Part shown: positions 11,106 to 20,305 of the stretch, one piece after another | Numbering within the stretch: position 1 is the stretch's first letter | Layout: the number at the start of each line of letters is the position of its first letter | Source: an uncultured Verrucomicrobiota bacterium | GTDB lineage: Bacteria; Verrucomicrobiota; Verrucomicrobiia; Opitutales; Seribacteraceae | Reading direction: 5' to 3' | NCBI GenBank assembly: GCA_902580225.1 | Contig: CACHJU010000004.1 | Coordinates: 1-64,000 of the forward strand | Length of the DNA stretch: 64,000 bases | Notes under the pieces: model-generated | Told to the model about the DNA's origin: nothing | The model's input: only the letters and a program-made list of their open reading frames with translations | Database searches by the model: none | Made by a program: the position numbers and the translations under genes

Positions 11106-11804
11106 ATGATTTCTTCCCCTTCATCCCCGCATGCGGAGAGTGTTCAAAAATTTGCCTTGGAGATAAACTCGGTCCATAAGTCATTTGGACAGGTTGGTGT
11201 ACTTAAGGGGGTCGATCTAAAATTAGGTATTGGTGAACGGGTTGCATTAATGGGTCCCAGTGGTAGTGGTAAATCCACCTTGCTCAATTGTATTTGTGGG
11301 ATTGAATCAATGGACCATGGGGAAATTAAGTTGGGTGGTGTATCCCTTAACGATATGAGCCCAAAAAATCTTGAGCAAATCAGGCGACATTCAATCGGGT
11401 ATGTTTTTCAATCCTTTCACCTTTTGCCCACACTTTCAGCGATGGAAAATATAGAATTCCCTGCTCAGTTAGTTGATATGCCCAAAAGAGAACGCAGGGA
11501 AAGAGTCGAGAAGTTACTCGATGCAATTGGCTTGTCTCATCGGGCTCATCATAAACCGGATGCACTGAGTGGAGGGGAATGCCAACGAGTAGCTATTGCC
11601 CGTGCTTTGATTCACCTGCCGAACCTAATCCTAGCCGATGAACCAACTGGTAGTTTGGATTCGGATATTGGTGGACAGGTTCTTGACCTGTTGGAGGACT
11701 TGTCAAAAGAATTTCAGGTCGCCCTTTTATTAGTTACCCATGATCAGGTATCCACTCGAATTTGCAACCGGGTGATTTCCATGAAAGATGGAATGCTGGT
11801 CTAA
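11106..11804 (+). CDS. ABC transporter ATP-binding protein (LolD/MacB-like; AttE-like)
   Basis: Walker A GPSGSGKST, signature LSGGECQRVAIARAL, Walker B LILADEPT. Confidence 0.92.
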   Translation: MISSPSSPHAESVQKFALEINSVHKSFGQVGVLKGVDLKLGIGERVALMGPSGSGKSTLLNCICGIESMDHGEIKLGGVSLNDMSPKNLEQIRRHSIGYVFQSFHLLPTLSAMENIEFPAQLVDMPKRERRERVEKLLDAIGLSHRAHHKPDALSGGECQRVAIARALIHLPNLILADEPTGSLDSDIGGQVLDLLEDLSKEFQVALLLVTHDQVSTRICNRVISMKDGMLV

Positions 11805-11812
11805 GTTCCTGC

Positions 11813-14401
11813 ATGTCCATACTTCCACATTCTATCCGTCTTGTCCTGCTCATTCTTGTCCGGACAACACTTAGGCATTGGAAGCAAAAGCTGGGTAGTT
11901 ATCTTTTACTCCTCGCCATCGTTGCAGTCGGCGTAGGTGCATTTAATGGAATTCGCCAGGCAAGCCGTTCGGCTTCGGCCAATTTCGGTCTTTTTAATCA
12001 GGCGGTTTCCGGACAGAGCGATTTTCTGATCGAATCACCAACCCAAAGGTTATCCACTGATGTTTTGCCCAGGCTGAGTAATTTGGCCGGAGATCCGGAT
12101 TGGCATATGGTCCCTGTTATAGAAGGTTCTGTCACTGCGCTTGATTCCGAAAATCAACCAGCCCAGCAACTTCGTCTGGTCGGACTCGATTTAATGTCAC
12201 TCGCCAACCTCCCCGACTTGGTTGAAAATAAAATTGATTTTGGTGAGGATGAGTCCTCTTGGTATGATTGGCTGGGGAGTGAAAACCAGGTCTGGATTGG
12301 CCAAGACACTGCGGATAAACTTGGAGTGGAGGAGGGTGGTGAGATCACAATTCTTGCCAGTGGTCGCCGTCAGCAAATGGGAATCCGGAAAATTTTAAAG
12401 CAGGACGGCTCGCCTCTTCCGGACGATTTGGTCATCGCAGATATTCCCACCGTTCAATCCCTCCTTAGCCGGCCCCGGGAAATCAACCGGGTCGAGGTTA
12501 TCCTCAATCGCCCGGATCTTCGACAGGATTCAGGATACCTGAAGGAGGTTGAGAAACGCCTAATCCGCGAGCTTCCCGAAAATATCTCCCTGAGCCCGAC
12601 CGAAAATCGGGCGGTCGATCGGGCGGCCATGACCGCGGCCTTTCGCCTGAACCTTACCATTCTTTCCCTGATTGCAATTTTGGTCGGAGCCTACCTTATT
12701 TTACAGGCTCTAGACGCCGCTGTGGTTCGTAAAAGAACTGAATTTGCCACTCTTATTTCACTTGGTGTCAGCCGCCAAGTGCTCTTTATCACTTCCTTGT
12801 TGGAATCAATTATCATTGGATTAATTGGATCAGTTGCGGGGATTGGGGTGGGTTGGTTCTTTGCTTATTTTTCCGCCCAGATGTTAGCGGACACCGTAAA
12901 TGCTCTTTATTTTGCAACCTCACTGGATGCGATTTCACTGACCTGGATGGATTGCGTGTTCGGGGTGGGACTGGGTCTTTTCTTTACCCTCGTTGCTGGT
13001 TGGCTACCGGCTCGTGATGCGATGCAAACCCCACCGGCTCAGGTTCTTTCCAAGGGTGATTGGTCACCTGGTTTTACCTGGTTGCAAAAACCAAAGGTCG
13101 GATTGGGTCTATTACTTTTCGGTGGAGTATGTCTTTTATTCCCTCCCTTACCTTTGGAGGGAGGGGGCAAAATGCCAGTGGGCGGGTTTTTCTCTGCCGG
13201 TGTATGGATTCTGGGTTCGGCCCTTCTTGCAGGTCATGTCTTGGTTATGCTTGCACGGTGGTTTCGTCCCGTTTGTACACAACCGGTCAGTCGTTTAGCC
13301 TGTAGCCGATTACAGGATGGTTCGAGCAGGCATCGATTGGCAGTGGCTGGATTGGTCGTGGCGGTTGGGATGGTTACTGGAATGTTCCAAATGGTGGACA
13401 GTTTTAGGTATACGATTGAGGAATGGTTCGATATTCGTTTCCAGGCAGAACTCTACATTTCAGAACGGGGAGTTACAGGTGCGGGGACGATTAACGGGAT
13501 CGATCCAACCATCATGAATGAGCTTGTCCGGGACGAAACGATTGCCTATGCGGATGTGGTTTACATCTCCTATGCGAAACCAAAAGAGGGAATTACTCTT
13601 TTATCCGGCGTGGATATGAAAGCATGGACTACTTCAATTAAGCAACTTTGGTATAAACCACCCGGCTCATTCATTGCCGAGGAGGGGGCAGAGCCTGCTC
13701 TAATTAGTGAGACTTTTGCCCGGCGATTTGATTTGATTAATGGTGGATCAACTGAATTGGATACTCCTTCCGGTCGAAAGAAGATTTCTCCGATTGGTAT
13801 ATTTTCGGATTATGGAAATGAGTTTGGCACCGCCGCAGTCGATATAAAAACCTGGAAAGCATGGACTCAATCTGAAAGACCTATCAATGTAAGCCTGTAC
13901 TTAAAAGAAGGTACAGATGTAAACCAGATTCGGGATCGGTTGCGCCTTTCTTTTCCTGGATTAGATGTTCGCAATGGTAAGGAATTACGCGATGTGGCCT
14001 TGGGTATTTTCGAACAGACTTTTAAAGCCACTTCCGCACTCAATATCATCGGTCTGGTTGTTGCCTTTGCGGGTTTATTGCTTGGTCTGTTTTCGATTTT
14101 TGATGAGTCCAGTCGTACCTGGCTCACTCTGCGCCATCTTGGTTTTTCGAATCGTCAGTTTTTAATCTCTGCGGGTATTGAAGGTGCGGGGATCGGTCTT
14201 ACCGCGTGGTTCAGTGGTTCAATCATCGGGTTGGTTCTTGGTTGGTTGTTGGTTAAGGTAATTAATGTGCAGTCTTTTGGCTGGACCCTACTTTGGCATG
14301 TGCCGTACATCGATTTCTTTATCTTTGGCATTCTCCTAGTTCTGACTGGTTTTCTTTCCGGTTGTCTGGCATCTACTTATTGGAATTTTAAACGTACATG
14401 A
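11813..14401 (+). CDS. FtsX-like ABC transporter permease (AttF/G-like fusion)
   Basis: Multiple TM segments in two halves; likely start ATG 11813 (ORF track extends to 11762 in frame). Confidence 0.85.
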   Translation: MSILPHSIRLVLLILVRTTLRHWKQKLGSYLLLLAIVAVGVGAFNGIRQASRSASANFGLFNQAVSGQSDFLIESPTQRLSTDVLPRLSNLAGDPDWHMVPVIEGSVTALDSENQPAQQLRLVGLDLMSLANLPDLVENKIDFGEDESSWYDWLGSENQVWIGQDTADKLGVEEGGEITILASGRRQQMGIRKILKQDGSPLPDDLVIADIPTVQSLLSRPREINRVEVILNRPDLRQDSGYLKEVEKRLIRELPENISLSPTENRAVDRAAMTAAFRLNLTILSLIAILVGAYLILQALDAAVVRKRTEFATLISLGVSRQVLFITSLLESIIIGLIGSVAGIGVGWFFAYFSAQMLADTVNALYFATSLDAISLTWMDCVFGVGLGLFFTLVAGWLPARDAMQTPPAQVLSKGDWSPGFTWLQKPKVGLGLLLFGGVCLLFPPLPLEGGGKMPVGGFFSAGVWILGSALLAGHVLVMLARWFRPVCTQPVSRLACSRLQDGSSRHRLAVAGLVVAVGMVTGMFQMVDSFRYTIEEWFDIRFQAELYISERGVTGAGTINGIDPTIMNELVRDETIAYADVVYISYAKPKEGITLLSGVDMKAWTTSIKQLWYKPPGSFIAEEGAEPALISETFARRFDLINGGSTELDTPSGRKKISPIGIFSDYGNEFGTAAVDIKTWKAWTQSERPINVSLYLKEGTDVNQIRDRLRLSFPGLDVRNGKELRDVALGIFEQTFKATSALNIIGLVVAFAGLLLGLFSIFDESSRTWLTLRHLGFSNRQFLISAGIEGAGIGLTAWFSGSIIGLVLGWLLVKVINVQSFGWTLLWHVPYIDFFIFGILLVLTGFLSGCLASTYWNFKRT

Positions 14402-15528
14402 AATTGCTTCTTTTTCTCGTAGTTCTTACCTCAAATATTGTTTGGGGTAAATGGATTGAACCACCCGCCCGTTCAGCCAAAGGGTATCTCATACCTACTC
14501 CTGATTATCAGCCGGTTTTTCCAATGGATCATGGTTCCCATCCCGAGCATGGGATTGAATGGTGGTATTGGGTAGGTCATTTAAATGCGGTTGATTCGGA
14601 AGAAATTTTTGGTTTTCAATCCACTATTTTTCGCCTCGCCGGAGATCCTGAGAAGTCAGGTGTCACTCAATCAGAACCTTTTGGTAATCAGAACCTCTTT
14701 TTAGTTCATACAGCTTTAAGCGATTTAGAAGAGGGGAAATATATTCATCATGAAAGGGTTATGAGGGAAGGTTGGCAGGCCCGTTCTTCGGAGAAAACGC
14801 TCAGCTTAAAAGTTGGCGGGGTGAAAGTGAACCTTCTTGAAGAAGAGGATGGGCATAAAGTAGTTACCCGTTATCCCGACGGGGAAAAACTGGAGTTAAC
14901 TTTTAAACCAGCCAAGCCATTAGTTTCTTTTGGTGATCGCGGGTTGAGTCGAAAAGGAGGCGATCCAGCTTCGGTCAGTTGGTATTGGTCCTACACTCGT
15001 CTGCAGGCAAAGGGTACACTTTTCCGGAATGGTGAGGAGACTGCAGTGGAAGGAATCGCTTGGATGGATCACGAAATTTCATCCAGTCAATTGGGGGAAG
15101 ATTTAGAGGGTTGGGATTGGACATGTATGCAACTCGATGATGGTAGCGAATTGAAAGCTTACCGGTTGAGAAAAAAAGATGGAGGTAGTGATCCTTGGTC
15201 TGCTGTTTACTGGATTGATCAAGAGGGAAATACCGAAAGGGTATACGCAGATTCCTTTACCTGGAAAACTCTAGATACATGGACCAGTCCAAAAACGGAA
15301 CTCCAATATCCCAACTCGCTTGAAGTGTCAGTCAAACATCCAACCAATGGGCAACAGGTATACCGACTTCGTCCTTTACTTGACGCCCAAGAATTCACCG
15401 GGAATCGATCGGACAATGCTTACTGGGAAGGTGCTTGTGAAGTTTTGGATTCAAAAGATAAGCGAATTGGAAGTGCCTACCTGGAACTGGCTGGGTATGG
15501 CGGGGGTTTGAATGCCCGTTTGAATTAA
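14398..15528 (+). CDS. Lipocalin-like AttH/CrtC (carotenoid 1,2-hydratase-like) domain protein
   Basis: PMDHGSHPEHGIEWWYWVGHLNA and EGIAWMDHEISSSQLGEDLEGWDWTCMQLDDGSELKAYRLR; ATGA overlap with permease. Confidence 0.88.
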   Translation: MKLLLFLVVLTSNIVWGKWIEPPARSAKGYLIPTPDYQPVFPMDHGSHPEHGIEWWYWVGHLNAVDSEEIFGFQSTIFRLAGDPEKSGVTQSEPFGNQNLFLVHTALSDLEEGKYIHHERVMREGWQARSSEKTLSLKVGGVKVNLLEEEDGHKVVTRYPDGEKLELTFKPAKPLVSFGDRGLSRKGGDPASVSWYWSYTRLQAKGTLFRNGEETAVEGIAWMDHEISSSQLGEDLEGWDWTCMQLDDGSELKAYRLRKKDGGSDPWSAVYWIDQEGNTERVYADSFTWKTLDTWTSPKTELQYPNSLEVSVKHPTNGQQVYRLRPLLDAQEFTGNRSDNAYWEGACEVLDSKDKRIGSAYLELAGYGGGLNARLN

Positions 15529-15660
15529 TATTTGCTAAGCATCGAGCTTCTAACAGGACCAAAAGTATCTAGGGTTTGGAAGTTAGTATCTATTTCTTTA
15601 TGTAATCGGTTTCGAACAAACATTCTTGACAGTTATTTGCTGGGTGGTCTGTTTACATTT

Positions 15661-16776
15661 ATGCCCGATATCAAAGACTCCTTCCAAGAAGCCCGCAACA
15701 ATTCCGGTATTCAGGTTACCGAGTTTAACGGCGAAAAAATCCCCTTTGTCCTGGGCTTAAAAGACATTCGTAAAACTCTAAAGGACTGGCAAAACTTCAG
15801 TAGCGATCATCCCTTCAAGATCGTTCCTCACTCCGAGGATGAATTGCGTTCGATGCGTCAAATTCCCATTGAAATGGACCCACCCGAACATACTGATTTT
15901 CGTGCTCTAGTGGAGCCTTTTTTTAACCGACCCACCGAACCGGACTACATGGAAGATATGTCGAGACTGATCAACTCGATGATTACAGATATCATCACTG
16001 GGAGAGAAGTGGAGGTGGTGAATGAATTTGCGTTACCTTTACAATGCCGGGCACTAGCTAGGTTGTTGAAGGTTCCCGAGTCAGAAGCAGACCAGTGGAT
16101 GGAGTGGGGTATGCATGCCTTGACTGAAGGAAGCGGACTTGAACAATATACCGCTGAACAGTTTGCCCGTGCGGAAAAGCAACCGGAAGATAATTTTTTT
16201 AGCATGCTGAATAAGGCGGAGTTAAATGGTGTGAAGTTGACCTTCGAAGAAAAACAGGGAATCGCCAATGTGACTTTTGCCGGTGGTAAAGACACCGTGA
16301 TTAATGTGGTCAGCAGTATTATTGTTTATTTTGCCGAACATCCGGAAGATCTTATTTTTCTGAAAGAAGATGAGCGGTATATCATGACAGCTTGTGAAGA
16401 ATTTGTTCGTTATGTCAGCCCGCTTACTGCGATTACTCGGACTTGTCCTCATGCCACTCAGGTGGCGGGGCATAATGTGCCTGCGGCGAGTCGGGTGGGG
16501 TTGTGCTGGCCATCGGCAAATCGGGATGAGTCGGTATTTGAAGAGCCCGAAAAAGTTATATTGGACCGTATGCCAAATCCGCACCTTGGTTTTGGTTTTG
16601 GCATTCATAACTGTCTCGGTGCACCGCAGGCCCGATTAATTATCCGTAGCCTGCTCCGGGCTTTGTGTGAACAGGTAAAAAGTATTGAATTAATTTCTTT
16701 TGAACCCCGAATTGAAAACGAGGAATCCTTCACCCGTCAGGTTGGATATGACCGGGTGGTGGTGAAAATAAGTTAA
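15661..16776 (+). CDS. Cytochrome P450
   Basis: Heme-binding FGFGIHNCLGAPQAR; MDPPEHTDFR; FAGGKDTVIN I-helix; ATG 15661 preferred over 15532. Confidence 0.9.
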   Translation: MPDIKDSFQEARNNSGIQVTEFNGEKIPFVLGLKDIRKTLKDWQNFSSDHPFKIVPHSEDELRSMRQIPIEMDPPEHTDFRALVEPFFNRPTEPDYMEDMSRLINSMITDIITGREVEVVNEFALPLQCRALARLLKVPESEADQWMEWGMHALTEGSGLEQYTAEQFARAEKQPEDNFFSMLNKAELNGVKLTFEEKQGIANVTFAGGKDTVINVVSSIIVYFAEHPEDLIFLKEDERYIMTACEEFVRYVSPLTAITRTCPHATQVAGHNVPAASRVGLCWPSANRDESVFEEPEKVILDRMPNPHLGFGFGIHNCLGAPQARLIIRSLLRALCEQVKSIELISFEPRIENEESFTRQVGYDRVVVKIS

Positions 16777-16810
16777 TTCTTAGGTTCATTTTGAGTGCAA
16801 AGGATTTCCA

Positions 16811-17541
16811 TCACTTCACCCGCAGAATTCCCTGCATCGCCATCCAGTGACCGGGAAAGGTACAGATGTAAGGATAATCCCTCGGTTTGCTCGGAGTCCG
16901 AAAATGAAGTGCATGGGATTTACCTGGTTCAATAACCGGTATGATATGAAGGACTTCATTAAGATCCGGGGCATAGTTTTTTTCGCCCGCCTTTGGGTCA
17001 CTGATCATTTTAAAAGAAGCTTCCCCCACTTTCTTGGCTGAACCTGGCTGGATGATGACAAGGTTGTGTGGCATCGCATCGATATTTTTCAATTTGAGTA
17101 AGAGGGCTTCATTGGGTTTTGCTTCAATCAAAGTCTTGGAATATTTTAGACCGCTAATCGTATCGATCTGAATTTCGCGTTCACCTTCAATCGTATTTCC
17201 AGTGTAGTTTAATTTATCTTTCGATTCCTTTCTCGCCACTCGCAAGGATACAAAGGATAGCTTGTCTTTCCTCGGCTTGGCCAATCCCTTTGCGGTGAAG
17301 TCGGCATCCGGTAACATGGGCGAACAGAAAAGGTCGGTCTTAAATTTTGTACAGTCTATGTCCTGCATGTGCATACGAATATGGAGTTGCATGATGGGTT
17401 CGAGATCCGGCATTTCCACAAAAATGGAATTTCCATTCTCGAGTAACTGGACGGATCGAATCTTGATTTGGTCGTGCCCGAGGCCTCTACGATGGAAAGC
17501 GTGAGTAAGAGTGGGAGAATTGAAATAATTACGAATTTCAC
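16811..17541 (-). pseudogene. Plastocyanin/azurin-like copper-binding secreted protein; apparent frameshift between signal peptide and mature part
   Basis: 16811..17419 frame has copper-site-like LKNIDAMPHNLVI...PGHWMAMQGILRVK; signal peptide MKFVIISILPLLLTLSIVEA lies in another frame at 17482..17541. Confidence 0.6.
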
Positions 17542-17641
17542 GGTGTTTAATCTGTAGTGTCTCTCTCTTTTAGCAAGTTGAATGTATATCTACTCAAAGC
17601 TTGGTTTCAAAACAGAATTCCCCAAAAATTAAATCACTCGC

Positions 17642-17923
17642 TTGCTTATTTTAGACGGGAGACATAGATTTAAATCTATGTTTCATCCTGGAGGTTTTGG
17701 AGATTATAATTATGGCAAACCTAATTTACCGATGCGGGAGGATCCTTCCATCGTTAGGGCACTTTTGTTGTTTGTAGGTATATTATTTATCTGGGTTGCC
17801 TGTTTTTTGATCGGACTTTCACTTGGTTTTGGCTGGTATGCTTGGCCACTTGGGACTTTTGTATTGGGCTTTTTTTTCTGTATCAAAATTTTGTATTCTG
17901 GTACCAAAGACCGAAATTCGTAG
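17642..17923 (+). CDS. Small membrane protein, hypothetical
   Basis: 93 aa, two hydrophobic segments. Confidence 0.4.
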   Translation: MLILDGRHRFKSMFHPGGFGDYNYGKPNLPMREDPSIVRALLLFVGILFIWVACFLIGLSLGFGWYAWPLGTFVLGFFFCIKILYSGTKDRNS

Positions 17924-18178
17924 ATTAATTTCTACAATTAAAGTGGGCCTTTTTTTTCATCTGGGGTACCGGATGCGAGTACAAAAATTAGTCTTCCCAG
18001 TAATAACAACGAAAGTAAATCTAGCGGAAAATTTAGGGTAAGTTCTAAAATGATTCCAATATCGAAGAAGGATCAAGTAATTCCCTGAAATTAAATCTTA
18101 ATAAAAATCGGCTTTCAGATTAACAGATTAAGTACCGACATTGACAATTTTGAAGAAGACTTAGATCATTCAGCTTTA

Positions 18179-19204
18179 ATGAACAAATTAATTCACCTCT
18201 TTTCCCTTTTGTCACCCTTCATTGTTTACTCTTCGAACTGGTACAAGGGAAATACTCATGTACATACCATACTCTGTGGACATGCTGATTCAACTCCTGA
18301 AGTGGTCGCTCAATGGTACCACGATTACGGATATAATTTTCTTATCCTTAGTGAACATAATAAGTTTATCGATCCCTCCACTGTGAAACTCTCGGGAGAA
18401 ATAAGGGATGATTTTTTATTAATTCCCGGAGAAGAAGTAACCGGACCGGTGCACAGTACGGCTATGAATGTTACCCGTTTAGTTCCATGGGAATTTAAAG
18501 ACAAGAATCGGTCTAAAATCGTGCAATGGCAAATTGATGAAACCAAAAAAGCTGGCGGAATTACCATTTTGAATCATCCCAATGCCCCCATCATTCGAGC
18601 CGCGGAACTTTTCCCTGTCAATGATCTTTACCTTTTTGAACTCTATAATGCTCATCCAATGACCAAGAACTTTGGCGATGCCCACCGTCCCTCCACTTCA
18701 TCTCTCTGGAATGCATTGCTTGATAAAGGAATGACTATTTATGGAGTTGCCTCTGATGATAGTCACAAGTTTGCAAAATGGGATGAGAAATATGATAACC
18801 CTGGCCGGGGGTGGGTTATGGTATTCTCCGATGAGCTCAGTTCCGATGCCATCACCCTTGCGATGAACCGGGGCGAATTTTATTCCTCCTCCGGAGTGAT
18901 TTTAAAAAAAGTGGTTGTAGGGAAGAGCCAAATCGAAATCGAAGTGGATGAAGAGGCAACCGCCCGTGAGCTTACTTCTAAATTTCTGTTTGGCCGTTCA
19001 GTGAAGAAAGGGAAGCCCGGTACTTTTGTTGATTTCATTGGACCAGGTGGGGAAGTGGAGGAAACCATTTCCGGTATTAAAGCTAGTCGAATAGCCACGC
19101 AGGAATACCTGCGTTGTATGATCACTCATCGGATAAAAAAAGAAGACGGTTTACTGCGTGAGTACTATGCTTGGACACAACCCGTCTTTACGGACGGGCG
19201 TTAG
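18179..19204 (+). CDS. PHP-domain metal-dependent phosphoesterase-like protein
   Basis: GNTHVHTILCGHADSTPEVVAQWYHDYGYNFLILSEHN. Confidence 0.85.
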   Translation: MNKLIHLFSLLSPFIVYSSNWYKGNTHVHTILCGHADSTPEVVAQWYHDYGYNFLILSEHNKFIDPSTVKLSGEIRDDFLLIPGEEVTGPVHSTAMNVTRLVPWEFKDKNRSKIVQWQIDETKKAGGITILNHPNAPIIRAAELFPVNDLYLFELYNAHPMTKNFGDAHRPSTSSLWNALLDKGMTIYGVASDDSHKFAKWDEKYDNPGRGWVMVFSDELSSDAITLAMNRGEFYSSSGVILKKVVVGKSQIEIEVDEEATARELTSKFLFGRSVKKGKPGTFVDFIGPGGEVEETISGIKASRIATQEYLRCMITHRIKKEDGLLREYYAWTQPVFTDGR

Positions 19205-19274
19205 TTTAAATCTGCTATTTGCAAATTCAACTCTTTAGGGAGTACTCGGTTGACATAGTTTTGAAATAGGCGAC

Positions 19275-20246
19275 ATGTTTGATATCTCAAAAAAACCGTT
19301 ATTTTCAATTCCTATGTATATTCGAATTTTTGGCCTTTTTTTCTTTCTTTTTACCAGCTCTTTTTTGCAGGCTGATCGTTTGGTCCTGGTCAGTGCTTCC
19401 TATGGTAAAAACTTAATCGCGATTACCGAGGCCAATGGCGATGTGATTTGGTCTCACAAAACCGCCGGTCAGGAAAAAGGTCATGCCGGGCATCACGATG
19501 TTCATATGCTATCCAATGGAAATATCCTTTTTCATGAGACCTGGCAGGATGTGAAGGAAATCACTTTGGGCAAGAAAATCATGATGGATTACGACTGTGC
19601 CACAGCTAATGGTAATAGGGGTAAGCGGGTTCATGTGCACGCTTTTTCCCGTTTAGCTAACGGACATACCCAGATTGTGGAGAGTGGAGTGGGGCGGGTG
19701 ATCAATGTGGATTCTTCCGGAAAATTAAAACATTCCTTTGATTTAAAGCCTGGAGGTACACAAAATTCACGTTGGGCCCGGGCCACCCCTCAGGGCACAC
19801 TGCTTGTCTGTTCCGAACAACCCGGAGTGGTCACAGAGTATGATAAAAACGGAAAAGTGATCTGGGACTATTTAATCAAGACCCGGGTCTATGGGGCGAT
19901 ACGCCTGAAGAACGGAAACACTTTGATTGCATCTGGAAGTGGCAACAGCGTGGTTGAAGTGACTCCGGAAAAGAATGTGGTCTGGGAAATTAAGGGCAAG
20001 GTCCCCGACACTGATATCAGTTTACACTGGATGACCTGCTTGCAGGAAAGAAAGAACGGAAACTTTATAGTCGGAAATTGCCACGCCGGTCCGGATAATC
20101 CTCAGATTTTCGAAATTACCCGCGATAAAAAAGTGGTCTGGGAATTCAATGAATTTGAACTAGTCGGTAACGGCTTAGCCTGTTGGCAAGTATTGGATGG
20201 CAAATCTGCCACTCGATTACGCAAACAACTAGCAGATTTAAAATAG
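19275..20246 (+). CDS. PQQ-like/arylsulfotransferase-type beta-propeller protein
   Basis: Repeated G-V-W-D/E blades (NGKVIWDY, EKNVVWEIKG, DKKVVWEFN); signal peptide. Confidence 0.7.
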   Translation: MFDISKKPLFSIPMYIRIFGLFFFLFTSSFLQADRLVLVSASYGKNLIAITEANGDVIWSHKTAGQEKGHAGHHDVHMLSNGNILFHETWQDVKEITLGKKIMMDYDCATANGNRGKRVHVHAFSRLANGHTQIVESGVGRVINVDSSGKLKHSFDLKPGGTQNSRWARATPQGTLLVCSEQPGVVTEYDKNGKVIWDYLIKTRVYGAIRLKNGNTLIASGSGNSVVEVTPEKNVVWEIKGKVPDTDISLHWMTCLQERKNGNFIVGNCHAGPDNPQIFEITRDKKVVWEFNEFELVGNGLACWQVLDGKSATRLRKQLADLK

Positions 20247-20305
20247 CCAACACCTGTTTTCGATTTAGGGTGCCCGAAGAGGATACTATCGATGGGAAGT
20301 GGAAA

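Noticed and set aside
11762-11812. N-terminal 17 codons of the permease ORF in the track
   Set aside because: They overlap the ATPase gene end; ATG 11813 (MSILPHSIRL) is a more plausible start.
19183-19200. CCCGTC-TTTACG-GACGGG hairpin at the end of the PHP gene as a terminator
   Set aside because: Overlaps the stop codon region and is not followed by a clear T tract; too weak to call.
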